Positions 12,501 through 27,500 are shown, numbered from the stretch's first letter. The stretch: 64,000 nt of DNA from Nectonema munidae (GCA_030549495.1 JAUIRK010000612.1:62001-126000), one strand, 5' to 3'. Notes: a model not told the origin generated them from the letters alone. Made by a program: numbers and translations.

Positions 12501-15500
12501 CTCTTTTGACATGTCACTCTTTTGAATTTTTGTATATTTTGTCACTCTTTTGTCATGTCACTCTTTTGAATTTTTGTATATTTTGTCACTCTTTTGTCAT
12601 GTCACTCTTTTGAATTTTTGTATATTTTGTCACTCTTTTGTCATGCCACTCTTTTGAATTTTTGTATATTTTGTCACTCTTTTGTCATGTCACTCTTTTG
12701 AATTTTTGTATATTTTGTCACTCTTTTGTCATGTCACTCTTTTGAATTTTTGTATATTTTGTCACTCTTTTGTCATGTCACTCTTTTGAATTTTTGTATA
12801 TTTTGTCACTCTTTTGTCATGTCACTCTTTTGAATTTTTGTATATTTTGTCACTCTTTTGTCATGTCACTCTTTTGAATTTTTGTATATTTTGTCACTCT
12901 TTTGTCATGTCACTCTTTTGAATTTTAGTATATTTTGTCACTCTTTTGAATTTTTGTATATTTTGTCACTCTTTTGTCATGTCACTCTTTTGAATTTTTG
13001 TATATTTTGTCACTCTTTTGTCATGCCACTCTTTTGAATTTTTGTATATTTTGTCACTCTTTTGTCATGTCACTCTTTTGAATTTTTGTATATTTTGTCA
13101 CTCTTTTGTCATGTCACTCTTTTGAATTTTTGTATATTTTGTCACTCTTTTGTCATGTCACTCTTTTGAATTTTTGTATATTTTGTCACTCTTTTGTCAT
13201 GCCACTCTTTTGAATTTTTGTATATTTTGTCACTCTTTTGTCATGTCACTCTTTTGAATTTTTGTATATTTTGTCACTCTTTTGTCATGTCACTCTTTTG
13301 AATTTTTGTATATTTTGTCACTCTTTTGTCATGTCACTCTTTTGAATTTTAGTATATTTTGTCACTCTTTTGAATTTTTGTATATTTTGTCACTCTTTTG
13401 TCATGTCACTCTTTTGAATTTTTGTATATTTTGTCACTCTTTTGTCATGTCATTTTTTTGAATTTTTGTATATTTTGTCACTCTTTTGTCATGTCACTCT
13501 TTTGAATTTTTGTATATTTTGTCACTCTTTTGTCATGTCACTCTTTTGAATTTTTGTATATTTTGTCACTCTTTTGTCATGTCACTCTTTTGAATTTTTG
13601 TATATTTTGTCACTCTTTTGTCATGCCACTCTTTTGAATTTTTGTATATTTTGTCACTCTTTTGTCAGGTCACTCTTTTGAATTTTTGTATATTTTGTCA
13701 CTCTTTTGTCATGTCACTCTTTTGAATTTTTGTATATTTTGTCACTCTTTTGTCATGTCACTCTTTTGAATTTTTGTATATTTTGTCACTCTTTTGTCAT
13801 GTCACTCTTTTGAATTTTAGTATATTTTGTCACTCTTTTGAATTTTTGTATATTTTGTCACTCTTTTGACATGTCACTCTTTTGAATTTTTGTATATTTT
13901 GTCACTCTTTTGTCATGTCACTCTTTTGAATTTTTGTATATTTTGTCACTTTTTTGACATGTCACTCTTTTGAATTTTTGTATATTTTGTCACTCTTTTG
14001 AATTTTTGTATATTTTGTCACTCTTTTGTCATGTCACTCTTTTGAATTTTAGTATATTTTGTCACTCTTTTGAATTTTTGTATATTTTGTCACTCCTTTG
14101 TCATGTCACTCTTTTGAATTTTTGTATATTTTGTCACTCTTTTGTCATGTCACTCTTTTGAATTTTTGTATATTTTGTCACTCTTTTGTCATGTCACTCT
14201 TTTGAATTTTAGTATATTTTGTCACTCTTTTGAATTTTTGTATATTTTGTCACTCTTTTGTCATGTCACTCTTTTGAATTTTTGTATATTTTGTCACTCT
14301 TTTGTCATGTCATTCTTTTGAATTTTTGTATATTTTGTCACTCTTTTGTCATGCCACTTTTTTGAATTTTTGTATATTTTGTCACTCTTTTGTCAGGTCA
14401 CTCTTTTGATTTGTCACTCTTTTGATAATAACCCATTCAAAGATGTAGAAACAATGATACATACATATTATTAGCATCATTAAAAAAAGTTGTTATATGG
14501 TGATTGGAAATTTGGCTTCCGGCCCATAGTCAGATGTAATTAGTGGATAAGCGAGCAAGCACCGTTAGCGAAATGATGTAGTAGAAAATTGGCTCAGCAA
14601 CGAAATTGTTCGGTCACCAGCTAACCCGTAGCAACGTGTATACACGAGAGAATTGCTTGGTATAGCACATACAAAAGGAGTATTATACGCACAAAATTCA
14701 TTTTGAAGTATTTAATTCACTCACATGATTCAATATCTGCTCCAGCCAATTTTCCCGTAGGTCCAAAGTGAATGCGAATAAACTTGCCCTAAAAATGAAA
14801 GGGAAAAATAAGATAAATTTAAAAATGAGACCAAAAAATCTTAACTAACAAATAATCTTTATAATTTTTGGTTAAATATATCGGAGCATCGTCAGAATTT
14901 TGGCAAAAAATCAAAATTTGTTAGTATAGTGAAATAAAACTGGATTATGAATTTACTAGTAAATCTCTTACCACACTTTATCGCTTCTTACAGAATGGAG
15001 GAAAACCTCGCTTATTTCAAACAAAAAAACTCTAAATCTACTTCAACAAACTTCACTAATTGAAAATGATCTATTGATAAAAATGAAATAAAGTTAAGGC
15101 CAAATCAAGAAGAAATTTAAAAATAAAGAATGGAAGTTGGTTGATACACTCTGAAAAGTACATCTAACATAAATTTTATGTTTTCTTTTGAAAGAATATA
15201 CTTTAATCCGAAATTTTTGTTTTTCAAGAAGCTATCACTTTTATTTCAAACTCCTTTTTTTGTGACATTCATTTCCTTCACCCCTCTTTATATATACAAT
15301 AATTTATAAAGGTCAAAGCATATGTCAGTTTAACCCATTTACGACCAATGTTCCTATTTTGGAACATAAGTAATTTCATCTTCGTCTGCTTTTTTTACTG
15401 ACTTTGAATATAAATCGTCTGCGTTTTTTTAGATATCGTCTGCTTTGCTTGGTCTTAAATGGGTTAATTTATTTCTGCAATTATAAAAGATGTAATGCAA

Positions 15501-18500
15501 AGCAAATTGTTTTTGAAGACGATGATATACAGATTCTTGAAAGGTTGTATTTTATTATTTGCGCAAAGATATATGGCTTTGTTAGCACACATGTTTTAAT
15601 AAGCCCATTTCCAATACATTAGACAGATATCAAAGACTTGCAATTTTTTTGCAAAGTTTTCTATATTTTTTATTCTCCGATAAGTCTCATATAGTATTTT
15701 AGCTGTTGTCTAAAGATTTGTCTGAAAGCGAAACCTTTTTGATTAATAATAACACTTTTTGCTAGACTTTTGAACGAGAAGAAACGAATATCCGAAATCA
15801 AATGACTAAACTATAGTGAAATTTTGAGCTTATTCTATTTCAACGAAAAGTTGAACTCACAAAATTGGTGGACCGAACATATGGAGGAGAATTACAACTT
15901 GCAAAAATTTCCGAATTTATATAATTTACTGTTATATGCGTTAAATTTTTCCACCCACCACATGTTAAAATTTTTCCGATTTGTTATTTTAAAATTCCTA
16001 ATTTTATCAATACGTATTTGGCTAATCATTCATAACAATTAATTGATTGCTAATACAAAACACAATAAAAAGATTTTGCCGAATATGCAAACTATAAGAT
16101 ACAATTTAAATGTTTTTTTAAAAAAAAACTGTTTAAATGTCATGAACTAATGAATAAATTAGGTTGTTACGAAACGGGATGAATTATCATTTCTTGTAGT
16201 TTTAGCGTTGCCAAAAGCTTCTAAAACTGGATTTGCTTGAACAATTTGATCTTCAAGAGAAATTTTCTAAATTATAAAATATCAAAAGCCTGAACTTACA
16301 AATAAAAGATCATATGATTATATGCGTAATCCTAGAGTCTAGACTAACTACGTCTAAAATTTGTATATTTTGAATGATGCCTAGCTCATTGATTTGATTG
16401 GTTATTTAAATTAAGCATAGAAACCCATTATCTCCTTTCGCATAACCAACTTTTAGCGAACCATAGAGTGTGAACAAACAAAAATGGGTAACCTCAGACT
16501 TGCTTGGAAGAATTTTGTATGATCCCCTCTCATCCTAGGTCAAGAAGTTATTCAGCACCAAAAACTTTTTTTAGATAAATTTTTTGGCTTGGAATATATG
16601 GTAAGATGCGGAAGGTTATGTCAGGTTGTAATCAAAACTTTTGAACTTTATTGGCCATATTTTGATACAAATGCCAACATTTTCACGATTTTTTACACAC
16701 AAGTAGGTGATTCGCAGGGAAACAAACTCTCTAGTCTCATTTTTGAAAAAAACATTTTTTCTGAAATTATTTTATTTGCACATTTTCTCAATATTCGATG
16801 TAATTGAGGACATTTGATAAAACAAATAAAAAGACTTTTTATCGCTGCATGCAAGTATATTGCATACACATGATTTTCACTCAATAAAGCTATAAAAAAT
16901 TTACTACGAATGCATGTAAGAAGAGAAAAAGTATGATAAAATCTCCTTTTGATCTAATTTTTAAATTAAAGCGCTTAATCTGCGAATCTTCCCTAAAGGA
17001 GAAAAGCGTTCAGAATCTCGTTTTCAAAATTTGTGATATCTCTTAATCAAGATCAATAGACTTAAAATATTGGAAGTAGCAAATTCAGAGATACCTAAGA
17101 AATAAGAAGTTGTGTATGAAACTCTAAAAGTTTAATGGCTTTCTAATCATTAGAAAATTGGTTGCAATACTGCTCTGCTCATCTCATTCCAAAAAGCAAA
17201 TTGCACTGCCTCCCTAATAAAGTGTGCCAGTCAATCGTAAGTTTTAGTTTTGTGTCTTTTCATTTTCTCCTTTCCAATCGTAGCATTAACGCGTTATCAT
17301 CATAACAATTTCATCTTTAGTCGTTTTAGGAACTATGTTTTATACATAACCCTTATAAAAATCGATAGATTCATCAAAAAATTTGAGTTAAAAAGATTTA
17401 TATAATCCCCTGTCCCCCTCAAATTTCAGCCATGTGTGTCTGTAAATTATTCCTGAAAAGATTGCAAACCTATTATTATTATTATTATTTTTTTGACAGG
17501 GTGTTTCATGCAAGGTAAGTAGAAGCTAATATCTGAACCAATAAACTTTTTTTGATGAGCCGATGGCATCATCGGGATTCGAAACCAAAGGCTTTAGATC
17601 CGTAAGCAACTTCTCTACCTATCAGCCCACCAACCCCTCCATACTCCATAGATTATTATTAATCCTAATCAATTTTAAAGCAAAAAAAATTATTTTTAGA
17701 AAAATATTGAGATTAAAATTTTTGTGAAAATTTAAAATTTTATATTAAAATATAACAAATTCTACATGTTATATATGAAAAAAAAAGAAAAAAATCTTTC
17801 TGGTATATTGGTTAATCAATAAATCAGAAAAAGTGTGAAATTATTCAAAAAAATTTTTTTACAACTAATATAATTAGATCAATAGCGACAATTATTTTAC
17901 TTTTTTTAAACTTTATGATTTTATCACAAATATATAAAAATTCGGAAAATTTGTATATGGAGCTTAGTTTGGCAAAATTATGGCATTTATTTAACGCATA
18001 AATCTAAAAAGTTTTTGACTAGTAAAATTTAGCCTTCAATTTAGAAACTTCAATTTAGCCAAAAAAAGAATTCACATTTTCTAAAATTGACATCAATTTT
18101 TAACGCAAAAAAGACAACATTTGACAAATTAAAAAAATTCAAAAGCAAAAAATTTTACTAATTCTTTAAACATAAAATAAGATGAAAGTATTTGTTAGTT
18201 TTTGAGTAATATTTAATACTTAAATGTAGAAAATTGGATTTTGTTGACTGATTTTGCAAAAAAAAGTTGGAAATAAATATTTTTTGACTTTTTTTTGCCA
18301 AATAAATGATTATTATATATAAATACTTGTATTAATTTATAGAATCTTTTTTTTGGAAATGATTTAACTGACAGATGTGCATAGATATAGTTATTGAAAA
18401 TTGAAAATGATATATAAACCAAGAAGAATAGTGCTCACTTCATTGAGTGAAGAAAACTATTTCAACATCGGTTGAAGTATAGTTATAGGGAGAAAGAAGA

Positions 18501-21500
18501 GAAAAGATTGAGTGAAGGTATGCTAACATATTTTGAATGGTATCAAATTCATTATCATGCTTTCATTCAAACTTTTCCTTCCATTCTCCAAAGCAAAGTA
18601 GAGAGATTGCTTCGGCCAATAAATCGTGTATTTTTTATTCAAAATTTGTAACAGATAAACGAAGGCCTACCTTTTTATCACTGACCTCTGCTTTGTCTTC
18701 ACTTGCGGCTACCACTGCAAAATACGCAATTACTTTTTTTGTATTCTCTGTTTTTCCAGCACCAGATTCACCCCTACATTCAAATATAGGATGAGAATAG
18801 AACAAATATACCCTATATCTAGTGAAACCTGTCCATCATTGCGAACAGCTAGGAAAAAGTAAAGAAAGCCCGTGATTGACAGGTGTCAGTTAGGACAGGT
18901 TTTACTGAACATATGTATAAATATAATGACTTACGTAATAAGCATTGATTGATCTTCCCTATCTGAAAGCAAAAAATAGGAAATAGAAAAAAAAAAGAAC
19001 TATAGTGTATATGGTATTAATGATAACAGTTCTTATCCTCGAGAACAAGTCAGGGCAGTATGAATGACAGACATTTAGAAATTTGAGTATCTTATTTTTG
19101 TATGCCAATCAAATTTGTATAGTTACAACTTTTAATTCTCTTGTATTCTATCTTCACTCAATTTTGTTCTCGTTTTTAGCTCAAGTTGTGTTTCTGAGTT
19201 AGCGGAAGAGCTTCGGTTAGGGTTACTTGAAGCTAAAGTTTTTAGCAATAGTTGGGTAACGGTATCTTTAGCTTTACCTTTGAGTTGGTGTTAAAGTTAT
19301 GGGGCTATTTCTCACCGAGAGGTTTGATATCTTTCATTTTTGTTAAAAGGTAAATCAAATTTACTAATATAAAAATAAAAGAAATTTATCTTGTCTCTAA
19401 GAGATACATACTGTCAGACCGACTTTTAACCCGTCGACTGTAATAACAGCTGTGTCTTGAGAAATTCAACCAACTTTTCAAATACCTTATTTTTTTCCTT
19501 TTTTCAAACAATTTCAAACAATTTTTTCACCCCGCCATCCTCTAAAATGGGGATGCACTTTTTTCCACAAACATTGAAAAAGTTCTTTTTCATTTTCCTA
19601 TTCTTTTGTTAATAAAGTAAGAAATGCTTTCCTTGATTGACAGTTCACGACAGTTATTGACATGTTTTAAAGTAAAAAATTAAGTGTGTCAGAGAAATAC
19701 CTCTTTCACTATGAGAAGGTGTAAAACGGATTGAGTTTAGGTAAATAGAAGAACTTACTCATAAGCATAGAGCAGTATGCAACATCTGAAACACAAAAGA
19801 GATGCGGAGGCACTTCTGTTTTCCTTTTACCCTTGAATAGATCAATTGCTTCCGGGGTGTAAATGGGAAGGCGTCTGTACGGGTTGATGGCCACACAAAA
19901 CAAGCCAGAGTACGTCTGATGAAGAAAATTAATGTTGGGTAAATGACATAAAAAAAAAAAACAAAAGTCGTTTTTACGTAGATCAAAAAGACGTGGTATC
20001 TTTGGCGCAGATTGTGCAAGACACTGGCATCATTGAGAAAAGTCATTGAAGACATGTCATTGCATTTTTCAAATTTGCCAGGATTAACTTGTTGCATGTC
20101 ATCCTTCTTCATCTTGATCTCCTGAAGAAGATTTATTCAATTGCACAAAAAGTAAATAACTTTTTAGCGAAATGATGAAAGTTTTAAACAAATTTAAAAT
20201 AATGGAATCCATCCTGCTTTTTAGTTAAAAAAGTGAAATAACTAATATTTTAAATTAAAAATTTTTTTAATGATTTTTTTGATTTTTAGTTCTAACTGGT
20301 CTAAAATAAAGAGCGTATTATTATTTGTTTGTTTAAAAAATTTCGAGATGATTTCAGCTTATTTCTCAAAATAATAATAACCCAGGAGAAAAACAAAGTT
20401 ATAAACTGTGAGAAAATATTGATGAAAAAAAATAAAAAAATATAAAAATTCTGAAAATATTCTGACTTCAAAATTCTTTAACATTTCTGGAAAGTGCGAT
20501 TCCTTCAAGTTGTAAGAAAGTTATCGGTATTTTCTCAAATTTTCCCTTCTTCTTGCCTTAATGGATGGATGGAAAAGTAACAACTACAAAATAAAATATT
20601 TTATCTTCATTCCAAAATAGTACTACAAAAATATCTCGGCATTGTCTCTTTGACATGCAAGAACAAACGCTAACACTTTGGAAAAGATAAAAATCGATTT
20701 TGTGAAAAAATTTAACAAAGTGAAATATGGTGGAAAATTTGTTTTATATTTTCTCAACGCATCACTTCAACTTTCAAATCTTTGCTAATAAATAATTATT
20801 TGATAAAATCCATATTACAAATTATTATCGATATTGTTCCCAAAAATAGATTGCAAATGGATTCGCTTTGAATGATTTATTTATTTTATATACTTTTTTT
20901 TTTAAAAAAAAGTAACAATAAATAGGCATTGTTAATCAATTCACATTTCTCAAATAAAAAAAAACTCCCAAATTCAAAAAAAATTACAGAATAATACAAA
21001 AGAAGCCCCATTTTTCAGAGAGTATTGATCTGAGTCAAACTCTCAAATTATAGGATATTTGCAAATATCAGATACCTGTCTTTATTTTTATTTAATCTTT
21101 TTTCTTGGCTTGTGTTCAATTATGATTATCAACAAAAAAGAAGATGTTTGGGATATGAAAGGAAACATGTGACTAACTTTAACTGTTTAGACACGTCTAA
21201 AACACCCTTAGAACGAGAGCAATTGTATTTTGGAATTGTTGAATGTGAACCCACCTTTTTTACACAATTACCTCAATATGCCTTTAAAAAGAATCTTGGC
21301 CCTCATTTTTCAACCCATTAAAATAACATTTCCTGTCAAAGACGTAACTGAAAACGAAATGGTCAATTTCATTTTAGTATAACTTATAACAATGTATTTG
21401 TATATGCCTTCTGCAATTAACTTGTTCATTAACATAACATAACATAACATAATTCTATTAAGCGAAAAAATGCCATTTTGCCTGTGGTAATCGCATCAAT

Positions 21501-24500
21501 GTGTGGAAGAAAAAAGCATATAGAAATGGTTTAAACATTATAATTGCTAAATATGGAAGAGAAGAATACAAAAGTAAAGACTTAAGCATAGAACATATTT
21601 TTCCAGAAGTTATCCAGGCCTTTCTTGAATACGTTTAATGAGGGGCAGTTTATAACATCAGCAGGAAGACTGTTCCAATCATTAACAATTCTATTAGAGA
21701 AAAAATTTTTTTGAAGGCAACTCTTTATAAACTTACTCTGATGCTTACTTTGAATCCTTGAGGAAAACTGAGGAAGTATTCTATGGTTAAACCAAGATAT
21801 TTTCGTTTACGATGTTAAAAACTGCAATCATATCGTTTCTTCTATATCGATATGATAGAAGTGGTAAAGACAACGTCTGCAGTCTTTCTTTATAGGTTGA
21901 TTCTTTGAGCCCTGTAATTCTTTTGGTTATTCGCTTCTGTACTTTTTCTAGCGCTTTCATGTCTTTTTTACAGCTTGGCTGTGCGTAACATTACCGTAAT
22001 CCAGAATAGGGCGTATTAACGCTTTGTGTATAGGAGTAGCTATTTCTGCTTCAAAGGAGGATAACTGACGATAAATTGAGTGAAATACAGCGTAAGCTTT
22101 AGAGATTATTTTCGAAAAATGAGGCTTGTTCAAAGAATTATTATCAACGATGATGCCTACATCGTATTACATTATTTCTGATTCTACAGTACAACTTAAG
22201 ATCATCGGCAAATAATTTCAAGTTGGACTCAATTTGCCTTTCCAATTCGTTTATGTATGGATTAAAACGTAGAGGTCCTATCACACTACCTTGCACTACT
22301 CCACTAGTTACTTTACTTGGATTTGATAAGTAGCCGTTCACAGGGACAAATTGGATTCTATTTGTCATGAAGTTCTCTATCCATTTAATAATTCCAGGAT
22401 AAATGTTATAGGTTTTTAATTTACTTAGTAAATTATTGTGTGGAACTCTGTCAAATGCCTTGCGAAAATCAAGGTATAAACATCAACTGTGTCGTACTTC
22501 TCGAGAAGGTCAGTAACATCGTCATAGAACTCCAATAATTGTGTTACCGTAGATTTCTTTTTCGTAAACACATATTGATTAATGTCGATAAAGTTGTTGC
22601 TTTTCAAATAAAAAAATGTGATCAGTAACAATCGATTCAAGAATTTTAGACAAAACGGAAGTTAAGCTGATAGGCCTGCAGTTCGAAGGAAGTTCTGAAT
22701 TCGAGTTTTTATGTATGGGGACTACTAATGCAGTTTTCCAGGCATTTGGTAAGATACGTTCTTTTAAGGAAAGGTTGAACAACTTTGGAATTGAGAATTG
22801 AGTTCTTTTAAAATAAATACATGCAGGTTGTCGATGCCAGGCGATTTATCAGCTCCAAGGTTGCTAAGTTTTTCAAACACAAGTTCCTCACTGATTACAA
22901 TTTCTTCCATCGGTCGGTGGTGATGGGTAGCTTTAAAGTTTTTTGATAACTACCTTGAGACTCTGTGAAGGCAGAAGAAAAATATTTACTGAATGTTTCT
23001 GCAATTTCAGTAACGGAATTTATGCGAATTCCATTTGTGTCAATTATAGTCTTGAGCGTATGGCTTGTTTTTTTGGAGTTGATATAACGCCATAATCTTT
23101 AGGCTTCTCTTTAATGTTTTTTAAAATGTTTCTTTCAACGGAACGCTTTGCTTTTCTTTTTTCTTGCCTTATCTGATTTGATATTTTCTTTAACTCCAAC
23201 AAAGTTTCCGTATTTTTGAACTTAAAGTATTTTTTAAACAGTTTTTCCTTTCTTTTGTGTAAAGACATCGTTGAGCTAAAAGTCTGAAAAAGAACATGAA
23301 TCGTAAAGATTCCAATTTATGTTGGAGAGATACTCTCTAATTTTCTTGTAATTAACTGATCGAACATTAAGTTTGGTGGTTATAGGAGACGAAGATTTGA
23401 TGAATCGATACAGACTAAACTTCATAGAGTAATGATCATTCCCACTTAATGCTGGTGCAACATGGAGAAATTTATTCGTCTTAGCTTTGAGCAAGATTGA
23501 AGATGATTCGTTGAAATTTGGGCGAATTCGGGTTAATAAAGTAAGACCACCAATAGTGTGTATATAATTGAAGTTTATTGCAAGTAAACTTAGGATTTAC
23601 CAATTTAATAACTAGAGGGGATCATTCTATTCTATTCTATTGTACGTAGATAGACTTGATCCTTTCTGATTTTTAATTTAGCTCTTTTTTCCAAATTTTT
23701 AAAATTTTAAAAGTAAGAAAAAACAGCTTACCTGGTGTCAAGAAATATGGCATAGACAATTCCCATTAGTGCGGAAGATTGTATTATTCAAATAACCCTT
23801 CTTCATTATCACTATTATTATTACTATTATCATCATTTTTGTTTATAAACTTGCACATAATATCTTTTCATTTAACCATAATTATCTGTCATAGTTATAT
23901 TTATTTTTGTCATTAATTATTATTTGTCATTAACACTTCTCTGAACATCACAATTCTTCTATTCTATTAATATAGACTTTTCTTTTACTATGCAAATTCT
24001 TATATATATATATATATATTCAGTTATGTCTTTTCACGCGCTATTTGTTGAATAAAAGCGCCAGCCTTTCAGATTCTTTCTATTCATCACCCCTGGGTAT
24101 ACTACTTTGATACACGACATCATTTTAATTGATTTCATCTGAATAATTTTTTACATAAAAGAAAGTTCCTCGATAAAAATGGGATGAGCTAGTGCTATGC
24201 CCAATTTTATTACTTAATATAGTAAAACTAATGACTTACCACCCTTTTGCTATCACCTTAAAAAGTTTTGTGATACTTGAAATAGTAAATCTTGAGATTT
24301 TTATGTCATTTTTCAAATAAAGAATATATTTAGCTACTTTCAAGGCTTCTAATATTTAAGTTTTACAAAGCTTAGATTTTTTTTAATAACAATAAATTTC
24401 AATTTTTAATACTTGCAAGGTTTTTATGCTGTATAACTCAAAAAAACAAAGAGATCTGTGGATAAAAATGTTTACCAGGTACCAATTTATCCAATACAAT

Positions 24501-27500
24501 TTTCCAGGTACCAATGATCTTTTGAGTGTACCCACAATTCCAGTACCAATGATATTTAAGGGAACCTAGAATCACGGAAGTACCAATGATCTTTAACTGG
24601 ACCTAGAATAACGGGGGTACCAATGATCTTTAACTGGACCTATTATCACAGTACCAATGATCTTTAACTGGACCTAGATTAAAGGTACCAATGATCTTTG
24701 ACACGTCCTAGAATCACTGTACCAATGATCTTTCACACGTCCTATTATCACAGTACCAATGATCTTTAAATGGACCTTGGGTCAGAGGGACCCAGAATCC
24801 TACGTCTCGAGCGAAGCGAGAGACAAACACGGGACGGGCTAGTTTCAAATAAAGATTCATTGAACACAAAATTTAAAAAATCTATAAATATATGACTTTT
24901 GGGATATTAAATTAAAGAATTAACATAAATTAAAAAAAACCATTTTTTTTTCCAATTTTCTAGTTTTTTTTTGAAAAAAAAATAATTTCATAAAAAAATT
25001 TTTCAAAAATTTAATTACTAAATAGATTTAGATTATATAGAAAAAAATAAAGAATATCGCGTACTTCTCCATTTGCCTTTACTGTTACGATTTCGCCTTC
25101 AACTGATATAATGTCTCCACAGGTGTAGCCATGATCTTTGCAGGGGACCCAGCAAATCTTCCTACTGTCCAACACGAGGGATCCGTGATGTATGCGCATC
25201 TCATCACTCACGAACAAAAACTTCTCACAAGGCTCCGCCATCAACTTTTTGTTGTCGGGAGTCAGCGTGATGCAGTGCTTCAACCAGCCATGCTCGTCCA
25301 ATGCCCAGTCGGCTTTAGTTGTCATTCAAATCAATCTTCAATCTTCGATTATTATTATTGTTATAGTCGGAAGGTTGGATTGGCAGGAAGTATACTTTAT
25401 ATTTTTTCTGAAATTAGCCACATTTTAACATATTTCACTTTAACACCTGGGCTAGACTAAAGAGCGAATCGTGATAGGACCCCTTACAATTTGACTCCCA
25501 AACAATTTCAATTAAAATATAAACATTTTAGCGAATCAGATGCCATATTTGCGTGTAGTTCATTTGAATAGTAAAAATTTATTCAATAAATAAGCACAGG
25601 TTCTAGAGTAATTTGATTGGTTAAAATAAGAAAAAATAAACATTTCCTATCCAATCACAATGTTTATTCCGCCTTTGCTTCCCAAGACAAAAATTTTGAT
25701 AACTTTTTAAATATTTAATATAGATTATAATATAGAATTGCAAAATATAAGCGAGAAATATAAAATAGCAAATTAGGTTTTTATTTGATAGAAGATATTT
25801 TCTACGTTTTTTGGTATAATAAGTTCAAAATCATTTTTTACTACGCTTTATGATATGTTACCAGTTGCAAACATTGGGATGGTATAGAGTTATATCATTT
25901 GAAAATTAAAAATTTAAAAACTTATATTTGAAATAAGAAGAAGTAAGAAAATATAAAAGTAAATGAACAACAAAAAACATTCAACGATAAAATTGATCAA
26001 AACCAATCGAATGAAGTCTTACATAGCACATTATCCGCAACAAATAAAAAGTTTTTTTAGTTTGCATCTTCCCAATGTTCTTTGTTTTGATTGATGAGGC
26101 ATAGTTGTCATTCTTATCGAATCTTCAAAATTACAACTCCTTATTTCCCGCTAAAAATCCAAGAAGAAATCATTTGGAGGGAAGGAGGTTCTTGCGATCT
26201 CTGGATTTATTTTTATTGCGATCGATTGCTTCTCGTATAAATTTAAAATTGAGGTCTTTATCCCAGCTCCAATAATATATCTATGCGCAGAAACTTATAG
26301 TAACGTAAAAAATTCAAACAAATATTCTGTTTTCTCCAAGTGAAGCTTTTTGAAACAATTTAGGTTATTTATCTCACACGTTGTGTAAAGATGTTTTGGT
26401 TCAATGAAGCATTTCGTTTTCCTTGGATCTGCTTTTTCCATTTAAAAGTTTTGTTTGTAACTTTTACTGTCACTTTGTAATTGGTATTGAAAATTCTTTA
26501 TTGATTTTTTAATATATCTCAATCTCATCAACGACATTATTATTCATGTATCTATTGTCTCGTTCTTCACATAATTCATCTGTCAAGTCATCAAGTTGAG
26601 AGGTTGGAAGAAGAAACATACTTGGCTCTTCGTCGCTAGAAGCATTTTCTATCCGACATATCGCATAAGGTAAAGTTTTTGAAATGTTCGTTTTCATAAA
26701 CAAACTCTTTATTATTAGATAAGAATAAGAATGGGAAAAGAATTTTTGAAATGAATAAATATTGAAATTACAAAATCAAAAAATTGTTGATGTAAAAAAA
26801 TGAAATTTAGTTCGATGATAAAATTAAAGAGCTCATGTAAAAATTCTATTGATATAAAATTTTGATATTTTTGAAAATAAGTCTTAATTTTTATAATTAA
26901 AAACACTGATATAGATGAATTTTTATCAAGATTTATGCATAGATTGTCTCAGTGTTTCCAATTGGGAAAAAAAGGCTAATATATATTAATTTTTATTTTG
27001 ACAATAATTCTAATGTTTGACAAAAAAACTCTAATAATAATAATTAAAAGTAAAGGTAACGACGAATTATTATTAATCATTTTATAAGATGGTTGAAAAG
27101 TGTGAATTATTATTGCTTTTCATATGTTTCAATTCTAAAATATATTTTGAGCAAACAAAAATTAAAAAAAACATTTTTTTTGCAAACCAAATTTTTGTCA
27201 AAATTGAATGATGAAATAATATATAGAAGATATAAATTAGTAGTGAACTATTTGAGCACCGAAAATTAGAAGAAATTAAATAATTTGGTATTAGAAAAAG
27301 CGTAAAAAAGTTTTATCTCTAAATTTACTAATCTTGATCTATACAAAAATATGTATTTTCTTTTTATTAATGATCCTGTTAATGTTTTGAATAAAGTTCT
27401 TCTTCTTCTTCTTCTTCTTCTTAAAAAATGCAAGAAATCGTTAATAATCTAGAAACGTGTGAGCCTAAAAGGTGGATGAAGAATGAATGCTTTGATTTCC

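Noticed and set aside
9502-14161. Open frames with repeating [15 protein letters not shown] text
   Set aside because: They arise from the 44-bp minisatellite, end at periodic stops, and have no start context or splice support.
24190-24196. Second Helitron CTAGT end
   Set aside because: No convincing hairpin before it.
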